A stretch of 64,000 nucleotides of DNA from Pseudomonas nitroreducens (GCF_014204515.1 NZ_JACHLI010000005.1:1-64000), one strand, 5' to 3'. Shown: positions 16,529-25,907, numbered from the stretch's first letter. Made by a program: numbers and translations. The notes: generated by a model from the letters alone, not told the origin.

Positions 16529-16933
16529 ATGACCACGACACCCATCACCGTTACTCGACTCGACCTGCAACGTCTGGAGCGCCTGCTCGACAGCCTGGAT
16601 GAGTACGGCCCCGCTGCCGAGGCGCTGGAGGCCGAGCTGGCCCGCGCCACGGTAGTCGGCCACGACGAGGTACCGCCGGGCGTGGTGACGATGAACTCCA
16701 CCGTGCGCTGCCGCGAGGAAGGCAGCGGCAAGGAATACCACCTGACCCTGGTCTATCCGGCCGACATGAAGGGTGAGGGCAAGGTCTCGATCCTCGCGCC
16801 GGTAGGCACCGCGCTGCTGGGCCTGACCACTGGTCAGACCATCGACTGGCCGGCGCCCAGTGGCAAGACGCTGAAGCTGACCCTGCTGGAAGTGGAATAC
16901 CAGCCCGAAGCGGCCGGCGACTTCGATCGCTGA
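16529..16933 (+). CDS. rnk: Nucleoside diphosphate kinase regulator Rnk
   Basis: A 134-residue protein of the Rnk/GreA C-terminal family: N-terminal ITVTRLDLQRLERLLDSLDE, then VPPGVVTMNSTVRC and the GreA_GreB-like core LVYPADMKGEGKVSILAPVG plus TALLGLTTGQTIDWP. Rnk binds RNA polymerase like GreA but lacks the long coiled coil; in Pseudomonas it affects Ndk level and alginate. The ATG at 16529 follows taaggag at good spacing. It converges with cyaA. Confidence 0.92.
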   Translation: MTTTPITVTRLDLQRLERLLDSLDEYGPAAEALEAELARATVVGHDEVPPGVVTMNSTVRCREEGSGKEYHLTLVYPADMKGEGKVSILAPVGTALLGLTTGQTIDWPAPSGKTLKLTLLEVEYQPEAAGDFDR

Positions 16934-16989
16934 GTTCCCCTCTCGGGGCATTTCTTGCTCCGGACCTTTGCGGGCGTGCGCTGCGGCCT

Positions 16990-19839
16990 TCAGGCCTCGG
17001 CCAGCGCCCGGTTCAGAGCCTGCTCCAGGCTCTGCTTGTATCGCAGAAAATGCACGGTCTGCAGCTCGCCGCCCTCGCGCATGGCCGACAGGTCCAGGTC
17101 GGTGATGTAGCAGGGATAGCGTTCCTGCCCGCGGCGTCGATCGAGGATGTGCCGGGCCACGGCCTGGAACAGCTCGCTGCCGAACTCCAGCTCCGAGAAC
17201 TCGCGGTGGTTGCAGAACAGCGTGGTGCGCGCGCGCTGGCCTTCGCCCGGCTCGACGATGGCCTGCACGTTGTAGAACGGCAGCGCCTCCAGCGGTTGCG
17301 GCGCGTTGCGCCGCTCGATGCGCTGCGCGCGCTGGTGGCCGTTGGTCACCAACTCGTAGAAGAGGATATCGGCGCCCACCGGACTGCGGGTCTCCAGCAG
17401 CGGGATCATCGCATTGCGGCGGTACTGCACCGATTGCAGGAAACGCTGCAGCGGCAGCAGCAGGCCTTCCTCGGAGTCGTACTCCTGGCGCCGTCGCCAG
17501 AGGGCGTTGCGCTCGTCGAGGATGGTGATTTCCGCGCTGCCTTCGTCCAGGCGGTAGAACACCTGCACGGTATTGGCCCGGCCCAGCGGCAGGATCAGGG
17601 CGAGATCGTCGCCCTCCAGTGCGTGCCGATCCAGCTGCAGGAAGCCGCTGTCGTCCTGGGTGTCGCCCAGGTGCTCGACCAGCGCCGGCAAGCCTTCGAT
17701 CACCCGATGGCTGACATTGCCGGCGGCGAGATGCAGCAGGTGGAAATGCTGGCGCACCTGTAGCAGGTAACGCCCGCCCTTGCCACTGGCCAGTTGCGCG
17801 TGGGCATCGCGGAACAGCTCCTCCACGCGCTGGGCGATGGCGGTGGCGCGGTTGCGGCAGAAGCAGCGCACCAGCAGGCGTGGCGGCGGCGCGTCGGCGG
17901 GCAGGCTGTTGAGGAATTCGCGCAGGCAGTCGAGCAGCGCGTGCGGCCCGCTGAAGCGCGTGACCAGCAGTTCGTTCCAGCTGTTGAGGGTGATCTGGTC
18001 GAGGGTCAGCACCAGGTTGTCGCGCACGCCGGAATAGCCGAGCGAATCGGTGCGCTCGGTGGTCATGTGCACGTTCATCTGGCTGTGCTGGCGCAGCGGG
18101 TCGACGCCGACGTTGACCAGCAGCAGGACCTGCGCTGGTGTGCTGCTGCGGAGCAGGGCGCTTTCCGGCACCTCGCTCAGCGGCAGCGGCACGGCCTGTT
18201 GCAGGCAGGTGAGCAGGTTCTGCAGCTCGAACTCGGTGAGGTCGCTGCTGCCTGGTTGCAGCGACAGTCTTGTGGTGGCGTCGATCACCCCGTTGCGGTG
18301 GCTCCAGGCGAGCAGTTCCATGAGGTCGCGGGCGCGGCGCAGCGGGGCGAAGTCGGCCATCTCCTGCAGCGACAGGTTGCCGCCGAACAGCGCCCAGTAA
18401 GGCGGCTTGCCCGCTTCGCCGGCCGGCAGGTGGGCGAGGGTGAGGATGTCCTCGGCCATGTCCGGGGCGATGCCGGGGTTGATGAATTCGACCTTGCCGG
18501 CCTTGCGCTCGAAGGCGGCATACAGGCGTCGGCCGAGGATGCCCAGGTCGCGGGAGTTGATGCCGCTGGCGGCCTGCTGCAGGCGGGCGAACTGCGAGAG
18601 GAAGCGGTAGCTGTGGGTCAGTTCGTTGACCAGCGCGCGCCGCTCCAGCAGCACCTGGCGGACCTTCCACTGGCTGCGGCTGTCCAGCGCCCCGTAGGCG
18701 CGACTATCCCATTTCCACGGCGCCGAGACGCGTTCCATGACCTTGCGCTGCCAGCTCTTGTGGCCCTGGCGCGGCGGCCGGCTGAGCTTCTTGCCGACCT
18801 TCAGGTAGAGGCAGCGGCGGATCAGCTCCAGGCGCTCCTGCTCGCCGCGCGCCACCAGGTATTCCTCCAGGCGGCGGTAGAGCATCACGTAGGGGTCGAG
18901 TTCTTCCACGTCCAGCTGGCCGGAGTAGACCGCCTGCTTGTAGCGCAGGCTGAGGCAGGCAACCTGCGGGTGTTCGCTGGCGTAGACCTCGGTGAGCAGC
19001 AGCTTGAGCACCGACTTGTAGGGCGATTCGATGCCCTTGAACAGCTGCCACATGCCGGCGCCGATGAACTCGCCGGGAGGAATGTGCGCCAGGTGGCCGA
19101 GGTCGAGGAAGTCGTCGGCGCGGATGAAGCGCTTGCTCAGCAGGGTCTGGCAGTACTCGGCGTAGCGGCCTTCTTCATAGACCGGCACCAGCCACCACAG
19201 CGGCGTGCGCCCGCCGAGCCAGATGGCGGTGCGGTAGAACTCGTCGAGCAGCAGGTAATGCTGGCTGGTGCCGCAGTCGTCGGAGGTCAGCCGGGCTTCG
19301 CGCGCGCCCTGGGTGAAGCGCAGCGGGTCGACCAGGAAGCAGTGCACCTCGGCGCCCTGGGTGGCGGCCCATTGTTCGAGCAGCTCGCACTTGCGGCGCA
19401 GTTCGGCCAGTTGGCGCTCGTCCAGGTCGGAGGCGTGGCAGACCCACAGGTCCAGATCGCTCTGTTCGGCCTGGGCCACGGTGCCCAGGCTGCCCATCAG
19501 GAACAGCCCGTGGATCGGCAGCGCTGGATGGCCGCGGCGGGTCTTGTAGCTGAAGGAGCGGGTCAGGCGCTGGGCCTCGGCGAGGATCTCGTCGTCCGGG
19601 ACGAAGTTCGACAGCCCGGCAGGCGTGCTGGCCGAGACGTAGCCGGGCAACAGCGGGTGATTCACGTCCAGCAGCAGCGGCAGCAGCTTGAGGACCAGTT
19701 GCTGGCGCGTGGAGAGGGCTTCGCTGGCCCGTTGCAGACGGCCTTCGTTGACCTTGAGAAAGCGCTGACGCAGCTGCGCCAGCACCTTGCGGTCGATGCC
19801 GTCGTCGATGTCCGGGCGGATTTCGTGGGTGAGCGTCAT
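16990..19839 (-). CDS. cyaA: Class I adenylate cyclase
   Basis: About 949 residues, typical of enterobacterial-type class I enzymes. The N-terminal catalytic nucleotidyltransferase part shows GLFLMGSLGTVAQAEQSDLD followed by LWVCH, with the G-S and D-x-D residues of the active site. The long C-terminal half is the regulatory region. cAMP made here would act through Vfr/CRP. I placed the start at 19839 (MTLTHEIRPDID), where homology begins; a start at 19878 is possible. It converges with rnk as in P. aeruginosa. Confidence 0.95.
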   Translation of the reverse strand: MTLTHEIRPDIDDGIDRKVLAQLRQRFLKVNEGRLQRASEALSTRQQLVLKLLPLLLDVNHPLLPGYVSASTPAGLSNFVPDDEILAEAQRLTRSFSYKTRRGHPALPIHGLFLMGSLGTVAQAEQSDLDLWVCHASDLDERQLAELRRKCELLEQWAATQGAEVHCFLVDPLRFTQGAREARLTSDDCGTSQHYLLLDEFYRTAIWLGGRTPLWWLVPVYEEGRYAEYCQTLLSKRFIRADDFLDLGHLAHIPPGEFIGAGMWQLFKGIESPYKSVLKLLLTEVYASEHPQVACLSLRYKQAVYSGQLDVEELDPYVMLYRRLEEYLVARGEQERLELIRRCLYLKVGKKLSRPPRQGHKSWQRKVMERVSAPWKWDSRAYGALDSRSQWKVRQVLLERRALVNELTHSYRFLSQFARLQQAASGINSRDLGILGRRLYAAFERKAGKVEFINPGIAPDMAEDILTLAHLPAGEAGKPPYWALFGGNLSLQEMADFAPLRRARDLMELLAWSHRNGVIDATTRLSLQPGSSDLTEFELQNLLTCLQQAVPLPLSEVPESALLRSSTPAQVLLLVNVGVDPLRQHSQMNVHMTTERTDSLGYSGVRDNLVLTLDQITLNSWNELLVTRFSGPHALLDCLREFLNSLPADAPPPRLLVRCFCRNRATAIAQRVEELFRDAHAQLASGKGGRYLLQVRQHFHLLHLAAGNVSHRVIEGLPALVEHLGDTQDDSGFLQLDRHALEGDDLALILPLGRANTVQVFYRLDEGSAEITILDERNALWRRRQEYDSEEGLLLPLQRFLQSVQYRRNAMIPLLETRSPVGADILFYELVTNGHQRAQRIERRNAPQPLEALPFYNVQAIVEPGEGQRARTTLFCNHREFSELEFGSELFQAVARHILDRRRGQERYPCYITDLDLSAMREGGELQTVHFLRYKQSLEQALNRALAEA

Positions 19840-19931
19840 GGCGTACTGCTGTCTGGCCAGCGGCGCCGCATCGGGCAATGCGGCGCTCGGAAGTGTGCCA
19901 GTTTATCGCCCGCCCAGGGGGGAACTTGAGG

Positions 19932-20165
19932 TCAGCTGCGCAGGATGCCGAGCAGGACCTGGGCGTGCTCGGCGGCGTCGAGGCCGAGGTTGGTGAGATA
20001 GCCGCCGTCCTGCTTGTCGATCAGGCCCTTGGCGTGGAGCCGGCCGGCAGCCGCCACGGCTTGGGCGGAGGCATCGTGGTGGACTTTCAATCCCGCCTGG
20101 CTGTTCTCCAGGTCATAGAGCGCCAGCAGGTCCAGTTCCTCAACCATTTCTTTCGTGAAAGCCAT
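19932..20165 (-). CDS. TIGR02647 family small protein
   Basis: A 77-residue protein, MAFTKEMVEELDLLALYDLE then GLKVHHDASAQAVAAAGRLH and GYLTNLGLDAAEHAQVLLGI. It matches my recollection of the TIGR02647 family, short conserved proteins of gammaproteobacteria annotated as DNA-related without evidence. The pattern suggests a winged-helix-like fold, but function is unknown. It lies between cyaA and another small conserved gene on the same strand. Confidence 0.75.
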   Translation of the reverse strand: MAFTKEMVEELDLLALYDLENSQAGLKVHHDASAQAVAAAGRLHAKGLIDKQDGGYLTNLGLDAAEHAQVLLGILRS

Positions 20166-20246
20166 TCGCCTAACTCCCGATGGTCAATGAGGCCTCAGTG
20201 TAGTCTCAAGTCCGACCTGTTCGGCAAGCGCTGTTATGCCGCTGTC

Positions 20247-20531
20247 TCATTCGGCAACGGTGCCATCGGGCAGCGTCGGCAGCGCGCGCAGGGCCTGCTC
20301 GTACCATTCGCCGTCGAACGGACGGTCCGCGGCCAGCATCGCCTCGATCTCGTGGGCGAGCACCAGGGCCATCAGGTGCAGGGCATCCTCGCGCTCGTAG
20401 CCGACCAGGGTCAGCTTGTTGAACACCGCGCGGGCGGCGGCCGGGCTTTCGCTCTCGATCTGGTTCTCGATGGCCTGGATCAGGGTGTCTTCGGCGAAGG
20501 ACTCTTCGCCATCGTCGTGGTCGGTCATCAC
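20247..20531 (-). CDS. Conserved acidic hypothetical protein
   Basis: A 94-residue acidic protein without signal peptide or membrane segment. The core DTLIQAIENQIESESPAAAR, VFNKLTLVGYEREDALHLMA, LVLAHEIEAML is helical and ends with a Trp-Tyr motif (DGEWYEQALRALP). I recognise it only as a small conserved pseudomonad protein. The start could be either of two consecutive Met codons. It is divergent from corA. Confidence 0.7.
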   Translation of the reverse strand: MMTDHDDGEESFAEDTLIQAIENQIESESPAAARAVFNKLTLVGYEREDALHLMALVLAHEIEAMLAADRPFDGEWYEQALRALPTLPDGTVAE

Positions 20532-20606
20532 ATTGCTCTCCGGCGGACTTGTGAAGCGCTCGGAAGTTGGCCACCCTGCGGGGCAACTTCCGGTGCGTAA
20601 GGATCA

Positions 20607-21584
20607 ATGGGCGACATGATCACCTATTACACCCTCGTCGGCGACCGCCTGGTGCGCCACAACGGCAACGAGTGCCACGGCATGCCCAAGGACACGCTGT
20701 GGATCGACCTGTTCCAGCCCACGGCGGAAGAGGAGCAGTTGCTGGAGTCGATCATCGAGGTGGATGTGCCGACCCGCGAGGAAATGGCCGAGATCGAGGA
20801 CTCCTCGCGCTTCTACGAGAGCAAGGGCGCGCTGTACATGACCACCACCGTGGTCGGCGGCATCCGCGAGCACAACCCGACCACCTCGGAAGTCACCTGC
20901 GTGCTGACCCCGCACTGGCTGGTGACGGTGCGCTACACCGACCTGATGGCCTTCCGCACCTTCGAGACGCGCACCCAGCGCGGCGGCTGCGAGGGGCGCA
21001 GCGACCAGCTGTTCGTGACCCTGATGGACAGCGTGGTGGACCGCATCGCCGACGTGCTGGAGAACGTCCAGAAGCAGCTCGACAGCCTGGGCAACAGCAT
21101 CTTCCGCGAAGGCCAGGCGGCCGCCGAGAAGGCCGACCTGCAGGAAGTGGTGAAGCAGCTGGGGCGCAAGAACTCGCTGCTGTCCAAGCTCAACGAGAGC
21201 CTGCTGAGCATCAGCCGGCCGCTGTCGTATTTCCGCCAGGGCAGCAATGGCTGGATCAGCGACGAGGTGAAGCTGGGCATGAAGTCGGTGGAGCGCGACG
21301 TGCGCTCGCTGAGCGAATACCAGACCAAGATGGCCGGGGAGATCACCTTCCTGCTGGACGCCACCCTGGGCCTGATCAACATCGAGCAGAACAGCATCAT
21401 CAAGGTGTTCTCCATCGCCGCCGTGCTGTTCCTGCCGCCGACCCTGGTGGGCACGGTGTACGGCATGAACTTCGCGCACATGCCGGAACTGGCGTGGGCC
21501 GAGGGCTACCCCATGGCGCTGGTGGCGATGGTGGTCTCGGCGATCATTCCCTACTACTGGTTCAAGTACAAAGGCTGGCTCTAG
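20607..21584 (+). CDS. corA: CorA-family magnesium/cobalt transporter
   Basis: A 325-residue CorA-type channel. A large cytoplasmic N-terminal domain rich in acidic residues is followed by the long stalk helix and two C-terminal membrane helices; the signature GTVYGMNF (GMN motif) ends the first, and the tail is YYWFKYKGWL. It mediates Mg2+ uptake. The start may be 20607 or the Met at 20616 (MITYYTL). A strong ribosome binding site (aaggatca) favours 20607. Confidence 0.93.
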   Translation: MGDMITYYTLVGDRLVRHNGNECHGMPKDTLWIDLFQPTAEEEQLLESIIEVDVPTREEMAEIEDSSRFYESKGALYMTTTVVGGIREHNPTTSEVTCVLTPHWLVTVRYTDLMAFRTFETRTQRGGCEGRSDQLFVTLMDSVVDRIADVLENVQKQLDSLGNSIFREGQAAAEKADLQEVVKQLGRKNSLLSKLNESLLSISRPLSYFRQGSNGWISDEVKLGMKSVERDVRSLSEYQTKMAGEITFLLDATLGLINIEQNSIIKVFSIAAVLFLPPTLVGTVYGMNFAHMPELAWAEGYPMALVAMVVSAIIPYYWFKYKGWL

Positions 21585-21719
21585 GGCCGCTGGGGACTAT
21601 TCGGAAATTTCCTCGCCGGTACCTCGTTCGGGGGTTGATGCCGGTCAAGAGCAGCGGGTGCGACGGTGCGCACAGTGGGGGTGATCCCGACCGTCCCTGG
21701 CGTCTCACAGGAGGAGACC

Positions 21720-22724
21720 ATGCCCCACACCGACCCGCTGAATCCGACCACACCGCCGGCCGCGGCCCAGGCTCCCAGCCCGGGCGGCGACGCCATCCGC
21801 GCGCAGAGCAGCGGCCCGGTGGCGCTGAAGGTCGCGCTGGCGCCGCGCGGCAGCAACGAGGACTCCACCTGCGCCGAACTGCCGGCCGCCTACCCCTACC
21901 GCAAACGCCTGCAACGGCGCGAATACGAGGCGCTCAAGGAGCAGCTGCAGGTCGAGCTGCTGAAGGTGCAGAGCTGGGTGAAGGAGACCGGCCAGCGCGT
22001 GGTGGTGCTGTTCGAGGGGCGCGACGCCGCCGGCAAGGGCGGCACCATCAAGCGCTTCATGGAGCACCTGAACCCGCGTGGCGCCCGGGTCATCGCCCTG
22101 GAGAAGCCCAGCGACGCCGAACGTGGCCAGTGGTACTTCCAGCGTTATATCCAGCATCTGCCCACGGCGGGCGAGATCGTCTTCTTCGACCGCTCCTGGT
22201 ACAACCGTGCCGGCGTCGAGCGCGTGATGGGCTTCTGCTCGCCGCGCCAGTACCTGGAGTTCATGCAGCAGACCCCGGAGCTGGAGCGCATGCTGGTGCG
22301 CAATGGCATCCATGTCTTCAAGTACTGGTTCTCGGTGAGCCGCGAGGAGCAGCTGCGGCGCTTCGTCTCGCGCCGCGACGATCCGCTCAAGCACTGGAAG
22401 CTGTCACCCATCGACATCCAGTCGCTGGACAAGTGGGACGACTACACCCAGGCCAAGGAGGCGATGTTCTTCCACACCGACACCGCCGATGCGCCCTGGG
22501 TGGTGATCAAGTCCGACGACAAGAAGCGTGCCCGGCTCAACTGCCTGCGGCACTTCCTGCACACCCTGGACTATCCCGGCAAGGACGGCCGCATCGCCCA
22601 CCAGCCGGACCCGCTGCTGGTAGGTCGCGCCGCCGACCTGGACCGGGATGAGCTGAAGGCGCCGCCGGTCGCGCCGCAGACCGCGCCAGCGATGGAAGAT
22701 CCAGCGTTGCCGGCTCCGGCCTGA
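21720..22724 (+). CDS. ppk2: Polyphosphate kinase 2 family protein
   Basis: A 334-residue PPK2. The Walker A VLFEGRDAAGKGGTIKRF, the lid-type segment PRGARVIALEKPSDAERGQW and Walker B EIVFFDRSWYNRAGVERVMG are all present, as is KYWFSVSREEQLRRF. PPK2 enzymes use polyphosphate to phosphorylate nucleotides (GDP/ADP or monophosphates). The DAAGKGG lysine is kept, so activity is expected. The N-terminal 45 residues are low-complexity Pro/Ala and variable. The ATG at 21720 follows acaggaggagacc. It converges with the next gene, 4 bases apart. Confidence 0.93.
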   Translation: MPHTDPLNPTTPPAAAQAPSPGGDAIRAQSSGPVALKVALAPRGSNEDSTCAELPAAYPYRKRLQRREYEALKEQLQVELLKVQSWVKETGQRVVVLFEGRDAAGKGGTIKRFMEHLNPRGARVIALEKPSDAERGQWYFQRYIQHLPTAGEIVFFDRSWYNRAGVERVMGFCSPRQYLEFMQQTPELERMLVRNGIHVFKYWFSVSREEQLRRFVSRRDDPLKHWKLSPIDIQSLDKWDDYTQAKEAMFFHTDTADAPWVVIKSDDKKRARLNCLRHFLHTLDYPGKDGRIAHQPDPLLVGRAADLDRDELKAPPVAPQTAPAMEDPALPAPA

Positions 22725-22728
22725 AGCG

Positions 22729-23496
22729 CTACTGCTGGCTGAGCAGCATCAGCTGCCCGGACACGGCGCGGGCGTTGCGATCGACGATGATCGGCGCCCA
22801 CGGCCGGCCGGAGGCGCTGACGCCGCTGTTGCTCTTGCTGTTCATGTCCAGCAGCGCCTTGCTCAGGTACTCCCAGCGGGTGCGCAGCTTCTTGGTCGCG
22901 TCGCTGTCGGGGAGCTGGTCGATGCGCTGGCTCAGCAGGGGCACCAGCACGCTTTCGTCCTGGCCGAGGTATTCCTGCGGCTGCTCGCGGGCCAGTTCCA
23001 GGCCGCTCAGGTAGGCGCGGCCCAGATACTGGGTAGCGAGGTATTCGACGCGCACCGGCAGCTCCCACAGCGGCACCTGGCCGGCCTCGGCGCTGGCGGG
23101 GACGAAGCGCTCGGCCTGGTTCAGCAGGTCACGCAGGGCGCGGCTGAGCTCCTGGTTGTAGCGCCAGGGCAGGTCCTCTTCCTTGGGGCCGTAGGACACG
23201 CCATTGCGAATCTGGGTAACGAATTCGGCGTGGGCCTTGCGCAGCGCGTCGTCGGCCTTGGGGTAGCCTTTCACGGCGTTGTCCAGGGTGGCCAGGTCCT
23301 TCTCCAGCTGGGCGGCGTGGCTTTCCTGGAAGCCTTCGCCGCGCAGCAGCAACAGGCTGTTGATCGAACGGCAGGTGTAGACCTGCAGGGTCTGCAGCTG
23401 GAGTTCTTCGCTGGGGAGGTTGGCCTGGGCGGCGAGGGCGAAAAGTCCGAAACAGCAGAGCATGAACCCACGAACGACAGCGAGATTCCGAATCAT
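22729..23496 (-). CDS. Exported hypothetical protein
   Basis: A 255-residue protein with a cleavable signal peptide (GFMLCCFGLFALAAQA, cut before NLPSEE near residue 26). The mature part is helical and mentions a single Cys pair at most; motifs include QLQTLQVYTCRSINSLLLLR and VEYLATQYLGRAYLSGLELA. The size and helical content suggest a sensor-like four-helix fold such as PilJ-N/type IV pili MCP-like domains, but this is a guess. Start at 23496 (MIRNLAVVR) preferred over 23532. Confidence 0.7.
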   Translation of the reverse strand: MIRNLAVVRGFMLCCFGLFALAAQANLPSEELQLQTLQVYTCRSINSLLLLRGEGFQESHAAQLEKDLATLDNAVKGYPKADDALRKAHAEFVTQIRNGVSYGPKEEDLPWRYNQELSRALRDLLNQAERFVPASAEAGQVPLWELPVRVEYLATQYLGRAYLSGLELAREQPQEYLGQDESVLVPLLSQRIDQLPDSDATKKLRTRWEYLSKALLDMNSKSNSGVSASGRPWAPIIVDRNARAVSGQLMLLSQQ

Positions 23497-23639
23497 GGCG
23501 GAGGCGTCCTTCTTGTTATTTTTGTGCTGCACTATCGCCGGGCGTACATTTTCTGGCGCCAGAATCGCAGCTCTGCCAAGGCTAGCTGCGAACGCGGCCG
23601 CTGCAACCGTCCGAAAGAGTGATTCGTCGGGCTGAACGC

Positions 23640-24329
23640 TTAGGCGTGCGCGGCCTGGCGCAGGCGTTCACGGTCAAGAATCTCGATTCCGCCGTAGCTC
23701 AGGCGCACGATGCCCTGGGCTTCCAGGTCCTTGAGGATCTGGTTGGTGGTCTGCCGCGACAGCGACAGCATGGCTGCCAGCTGGTCCTGGGGCAGGTGCA
23801 GTTCGCGCTTGGCGGTGGCCGACTCGCCGTAGCCCTCGGCGATCATCAGCAGGCGCCGCGCCAGGCGCGGCGCGGCCGGCAGCAGCGACAGCTCCTCCAG
23901 CACGGCGAAGGTGATGCGCAGCTTGTGGCTCATCAGCAGGGCGAAGTCGCGCCAGTATTCCGGGTGCTGCGCGAGCAGGGCCTGCATGGGCGGCTGGGGC
24001 AGCTGCAGCAGCACCGTGGCGCCCTCGGCGTAGGCGTCGTGGGTGCGCGGCTGACCGTCGAACAGGCAGATCTCGCCGAACCAGTTGGGCGCCTCCACCA
24101 GTGCCAGCAGAGCCTCCTTGCCGGATTCGCCGACCACGCTGACGCGCATCGCCCCCTCCACCACGCAGTACAGGCCGCACGGCGCATCGCCACGGGCGAA
24201 CAGGCGCTGGCCGGCGGGCAGGCGGCGCACCACGGCGGCGTCGCACAGCGCCTGGCGCAGGCCCTCGGGCAGGGTCTGGAACCAGCGGCCTTCTTGCAGG
24301 CGGGCGAGGTAGGGCTTGGCGTCGGTCAT
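23640..24329 (-). CDS. Crp/Fnr-family transcriptional regulator
   Basis: A 229-residue regulator. The N-terminal cyclic-nucleotide-binding-like beta barrel includes LFARGDAPCGLYCVVEGAMR and EAPNWFGEICLFDGQPRTHD; the C-terminal helix-turn-helix is LPQDQLAAMLSLSRQTTNQI with the recognition helix SRQTTNQILKDLE. There are no clustered cysteines for an FNR-type Fe-S cluster, and the phosphate-binding cassette is GEICLFDGQPRTH, which partly resembles cAMP-binding members. It is divergent from the DUF962 gene; targets unknown. Confidence 0.88.
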   Translation of the reverse strand: MTDAKPYLARLQEGRWFQTLPEGLRQALCDAAVVRRLPAGQRLFARGDAPCGLYCVVEGAMRVSVVGESGKEALLALVEAPNWFGEICLFDGQPRTHDAYAEGATVLLQLPQPPMQALLAQHPEYWRDFALLMSHKLRITFAVLEELSLLPAAPRLARRLLMIAEGYGESATAKRELHLPQDQLAAMLSLSRQTTNQILKDLEAQGIVRLSYGGIEILDRERLRQAAHA

Positions 24330-24417
24330 GGGCAGTCGGTAACGGGTAATGTCGGCTAGCTGACAGAGTGGCAAGGCACGGATTGCCATCATGCCAGTAC
24401 CTTGCGGGAGAACAACA

Positions 24418-24942
24418 ATGAAAACGCTCGTCGACCACCTTGCCCAATACGCCGCCTACCACCGTGACCGGCGCAACATCGTCAGCCATTTCATCGGTAT
24501 CCCGATGATCGTGCTGTCCATCGCCACCCTGCTGTCGCGCCCCGGCTTCGAGCTGGCCGGCCTGCTGGTGTCGCCGGCCACCTTGCTGGCGCTGGCCTCG
24601 GTAGTCTTCTACCTGCGCCTGGACCTGCGCTTCGGCCTGCTGATGACCGCGCTGCTGGCGTTGTCTCTGTGGCTGGGCGCGGGCTTTGCCGCCGGTAGCA
24701 CCGCCTACTGGCTCACCTGGGGTATCGGCCTGTTCGTGGTGGGCTGGATCATCCAGTTCGTCGGCCACTTCTACGAAGGGCGCAAGCCGGCGTTCGTCGA
24801 TGACCTCAGCGGGCTGATCGTCGGCCCGCTGTTCGTCGCCGCCGAAGCGGCCTTCCTGCTCGGCCTGCGCGATGAAGTGCGCCAGGCCGTGGAAGAGCGT
24901 GCCGGCCCCACCTGCATCCGCGAGAAGAAGGCGACCGCCTGA
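24418..24942 (+). CDS. DUF962 (Mpo1-like/YGL010w) membrane protein
   Basis: A 174-residue protein with four membrane segments. The N-terminal YAAYHRDRRNIVSHFIGIPM contains the H-x3-R...N-x2-H-x2-G-x-P signature, and a second His lies in GWIIQFVGHFYEGRKPAF. This is the DUF962/Mpo1 family; yeast Mpo1 is an Fe2+-dependent dioxygenase in alpha-oxidation of 2-hydroxy fatty acids. A similar role here is plausible but untested. ATG at 24418 follows cgggagaacaac. Confidence 0.85.
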   Translation: MKTLVDHLAQYAAYHRDRRNIVSHFIGIPMIVLSIATLLSRPGFELAGLLVSPATLLALASVVFYLRLDLRFGLLMTALLALSLWLGAGFAAGSTAYWLTWGIGLFVVGWIIQFVGHFYEGRKPAFVDDLSGLIVGPLFVAAEAAFLLGLRDEVRQAVEERAGPTCIREKKATA

Positions 24943-24945
24943 GGC

Positions 24946-25779
24946 TTACTCGCTACCGCTGAGCTGGCGCAGGATGCGCGCGCTGTCGGGGTCGGCCGGG
25001 AAGAAGGTTTCCAGGGCCAGCTCCGACAGCGTCACGTCCACCGGCGTGCCGAACACCGTGATGGTGCCGATCAGGCTGCATACGCCCAGCTCTGTCTGCA
25101 GTTGCACCGGGATCAGCACCATGTCGCCGTTGGCCGCCTCGTCGTAGGGCGGCGCCGGGTAGGCCGCCACCTCGTCGCGCAGCGCCGCCAGGGCCGGGTC
25201 GCCGCTGGCCTCGAAGTCGCGCTGCAGGCGCTCCACCACATGGGCCTTCCACGGCCCCAGGTTGAGGATGCGCGGCGCCAGGCCCTTGGGGTGCAGGCTC
25301 ATGCGCAGCACGTTGATCGGCGGCTGCAGCAGCTCCGGATCGACGCCGATCAGGAAGATATCCACCGTGCGATTGGACGCCAGCAGGTTCCAGTGGCGGT
25401 CCACCACCATTGCCGGATTGGGCTCGTGGGCCTTGAGCAACTGGTCGATGGCCTGCCGGGCGACGGTCAGCGCGGGGTCGTCCAAACCCTTCTCCGAATA
25501 CACCGGGGCGTAACCGGCGGCGCTGAGCAGGCGGTTACGTTCGCGCAGGGGGATGTCCAGCTGTTCGGCCAGATGCAGGAGCATCTCGCGGCTGGGCAGG
25601 GCGCGGCCGGTTTCGACGAAGCTCAGGTGACGCGTGGAAATCTCCGCGTCGCAGGCGAGGTCGAGCTGGCTCAGCCGGCGGCGCTGGCGCCACTGGCGAA
25701 TCAGCGCGCCGACCGGTTGGGCTGGGTTTTTCTGGGCCGGGTTGTTCATGACTGGACGGATCATGGCTGGGCTGTTCAT
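24946..25779 (-). CDS. XRE-family regulator with MmyB-like ligand-binding domain
   Basis: A 277-residue regulator. The helix-turn-helix spans about 28-85 (RQRRRLSQLDLACDAEISTR, HLSFVETGRALPSREM). Residues 100-270 match the MmyB-like ligand-binding domain (HEPNPAMVVDRHWNLLASN, DLTVDIFL-type region, VLRMSLHPKGLAPRILNL), a PAS-like fold thought to bind a fatty acid. Overlapping palindromes in the promoter (25804-25832) may be its operator. The first few start codons (25779, 25764) are equally possible. Confidence 0.88.
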   Translation of the reverse strand: MNSPAMIRPVMNNPAQKNPAQPVGALIRQWRQRRRLSQLDLACDAEISTRHLSFVETGRALPSREMLLHLAEQLDIPLRERNRLLSAAGYAPVYSEKGLDDPALTVARQAIDQLLKAHEPNPAMVVDRHWNLLASNRTVDIFLIGVDPELLQPPINVLRMSLHPKGLAPRILNLGPWKAHVVERLQRDFEASGDPALAALRDEVAAYPAPPYDEAANGDMVLIPVQLQTELGVCSLIGTITVFGTPVDVTLSELALETFFPADPDSARILRQLSGSE

Positions 25780-25803
25780 GGTTTCGAACGATAGACCTCC
25801 GGC

Positions 25804-25832
25804 CAGGTAACGGCCATTACCTGACAGGTAAT
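25804..25832. promoter_or_regulatory. Overlapping palindromes CAGGTAA/TTACCTG, likely operator
   Basis: CAGGTAA (25804-25810), TTACCTG (25817-25823) and CAGGTAAT (25825-25832) make two overlapping palindromes, one with a 6-base and one with a 1-base spacer (ATTACCTG-A-CAGGTAAT). They lie between the divergent XRE regulator and the small membrane protein gene, 25 bases before the former's start. Autoregulation is inferred. Confidence 0.55.
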
Positions 25833-25907
25833 CGACGCACCTACGTCTCGGGCAGATTCTTCAGCCACACGCCGCCAATCGGTGGCGACCTCTGAAGGAG
25901 CTTCGCC

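Noticed and set aside
16106..18670. 854-codon open frame overlapping cyaA and rnk
   Set aside because: Same strand as cyaA but another frame, Arg/Pro/Ala-rich and without family motifs, while cyaA and rnk are certain genes.
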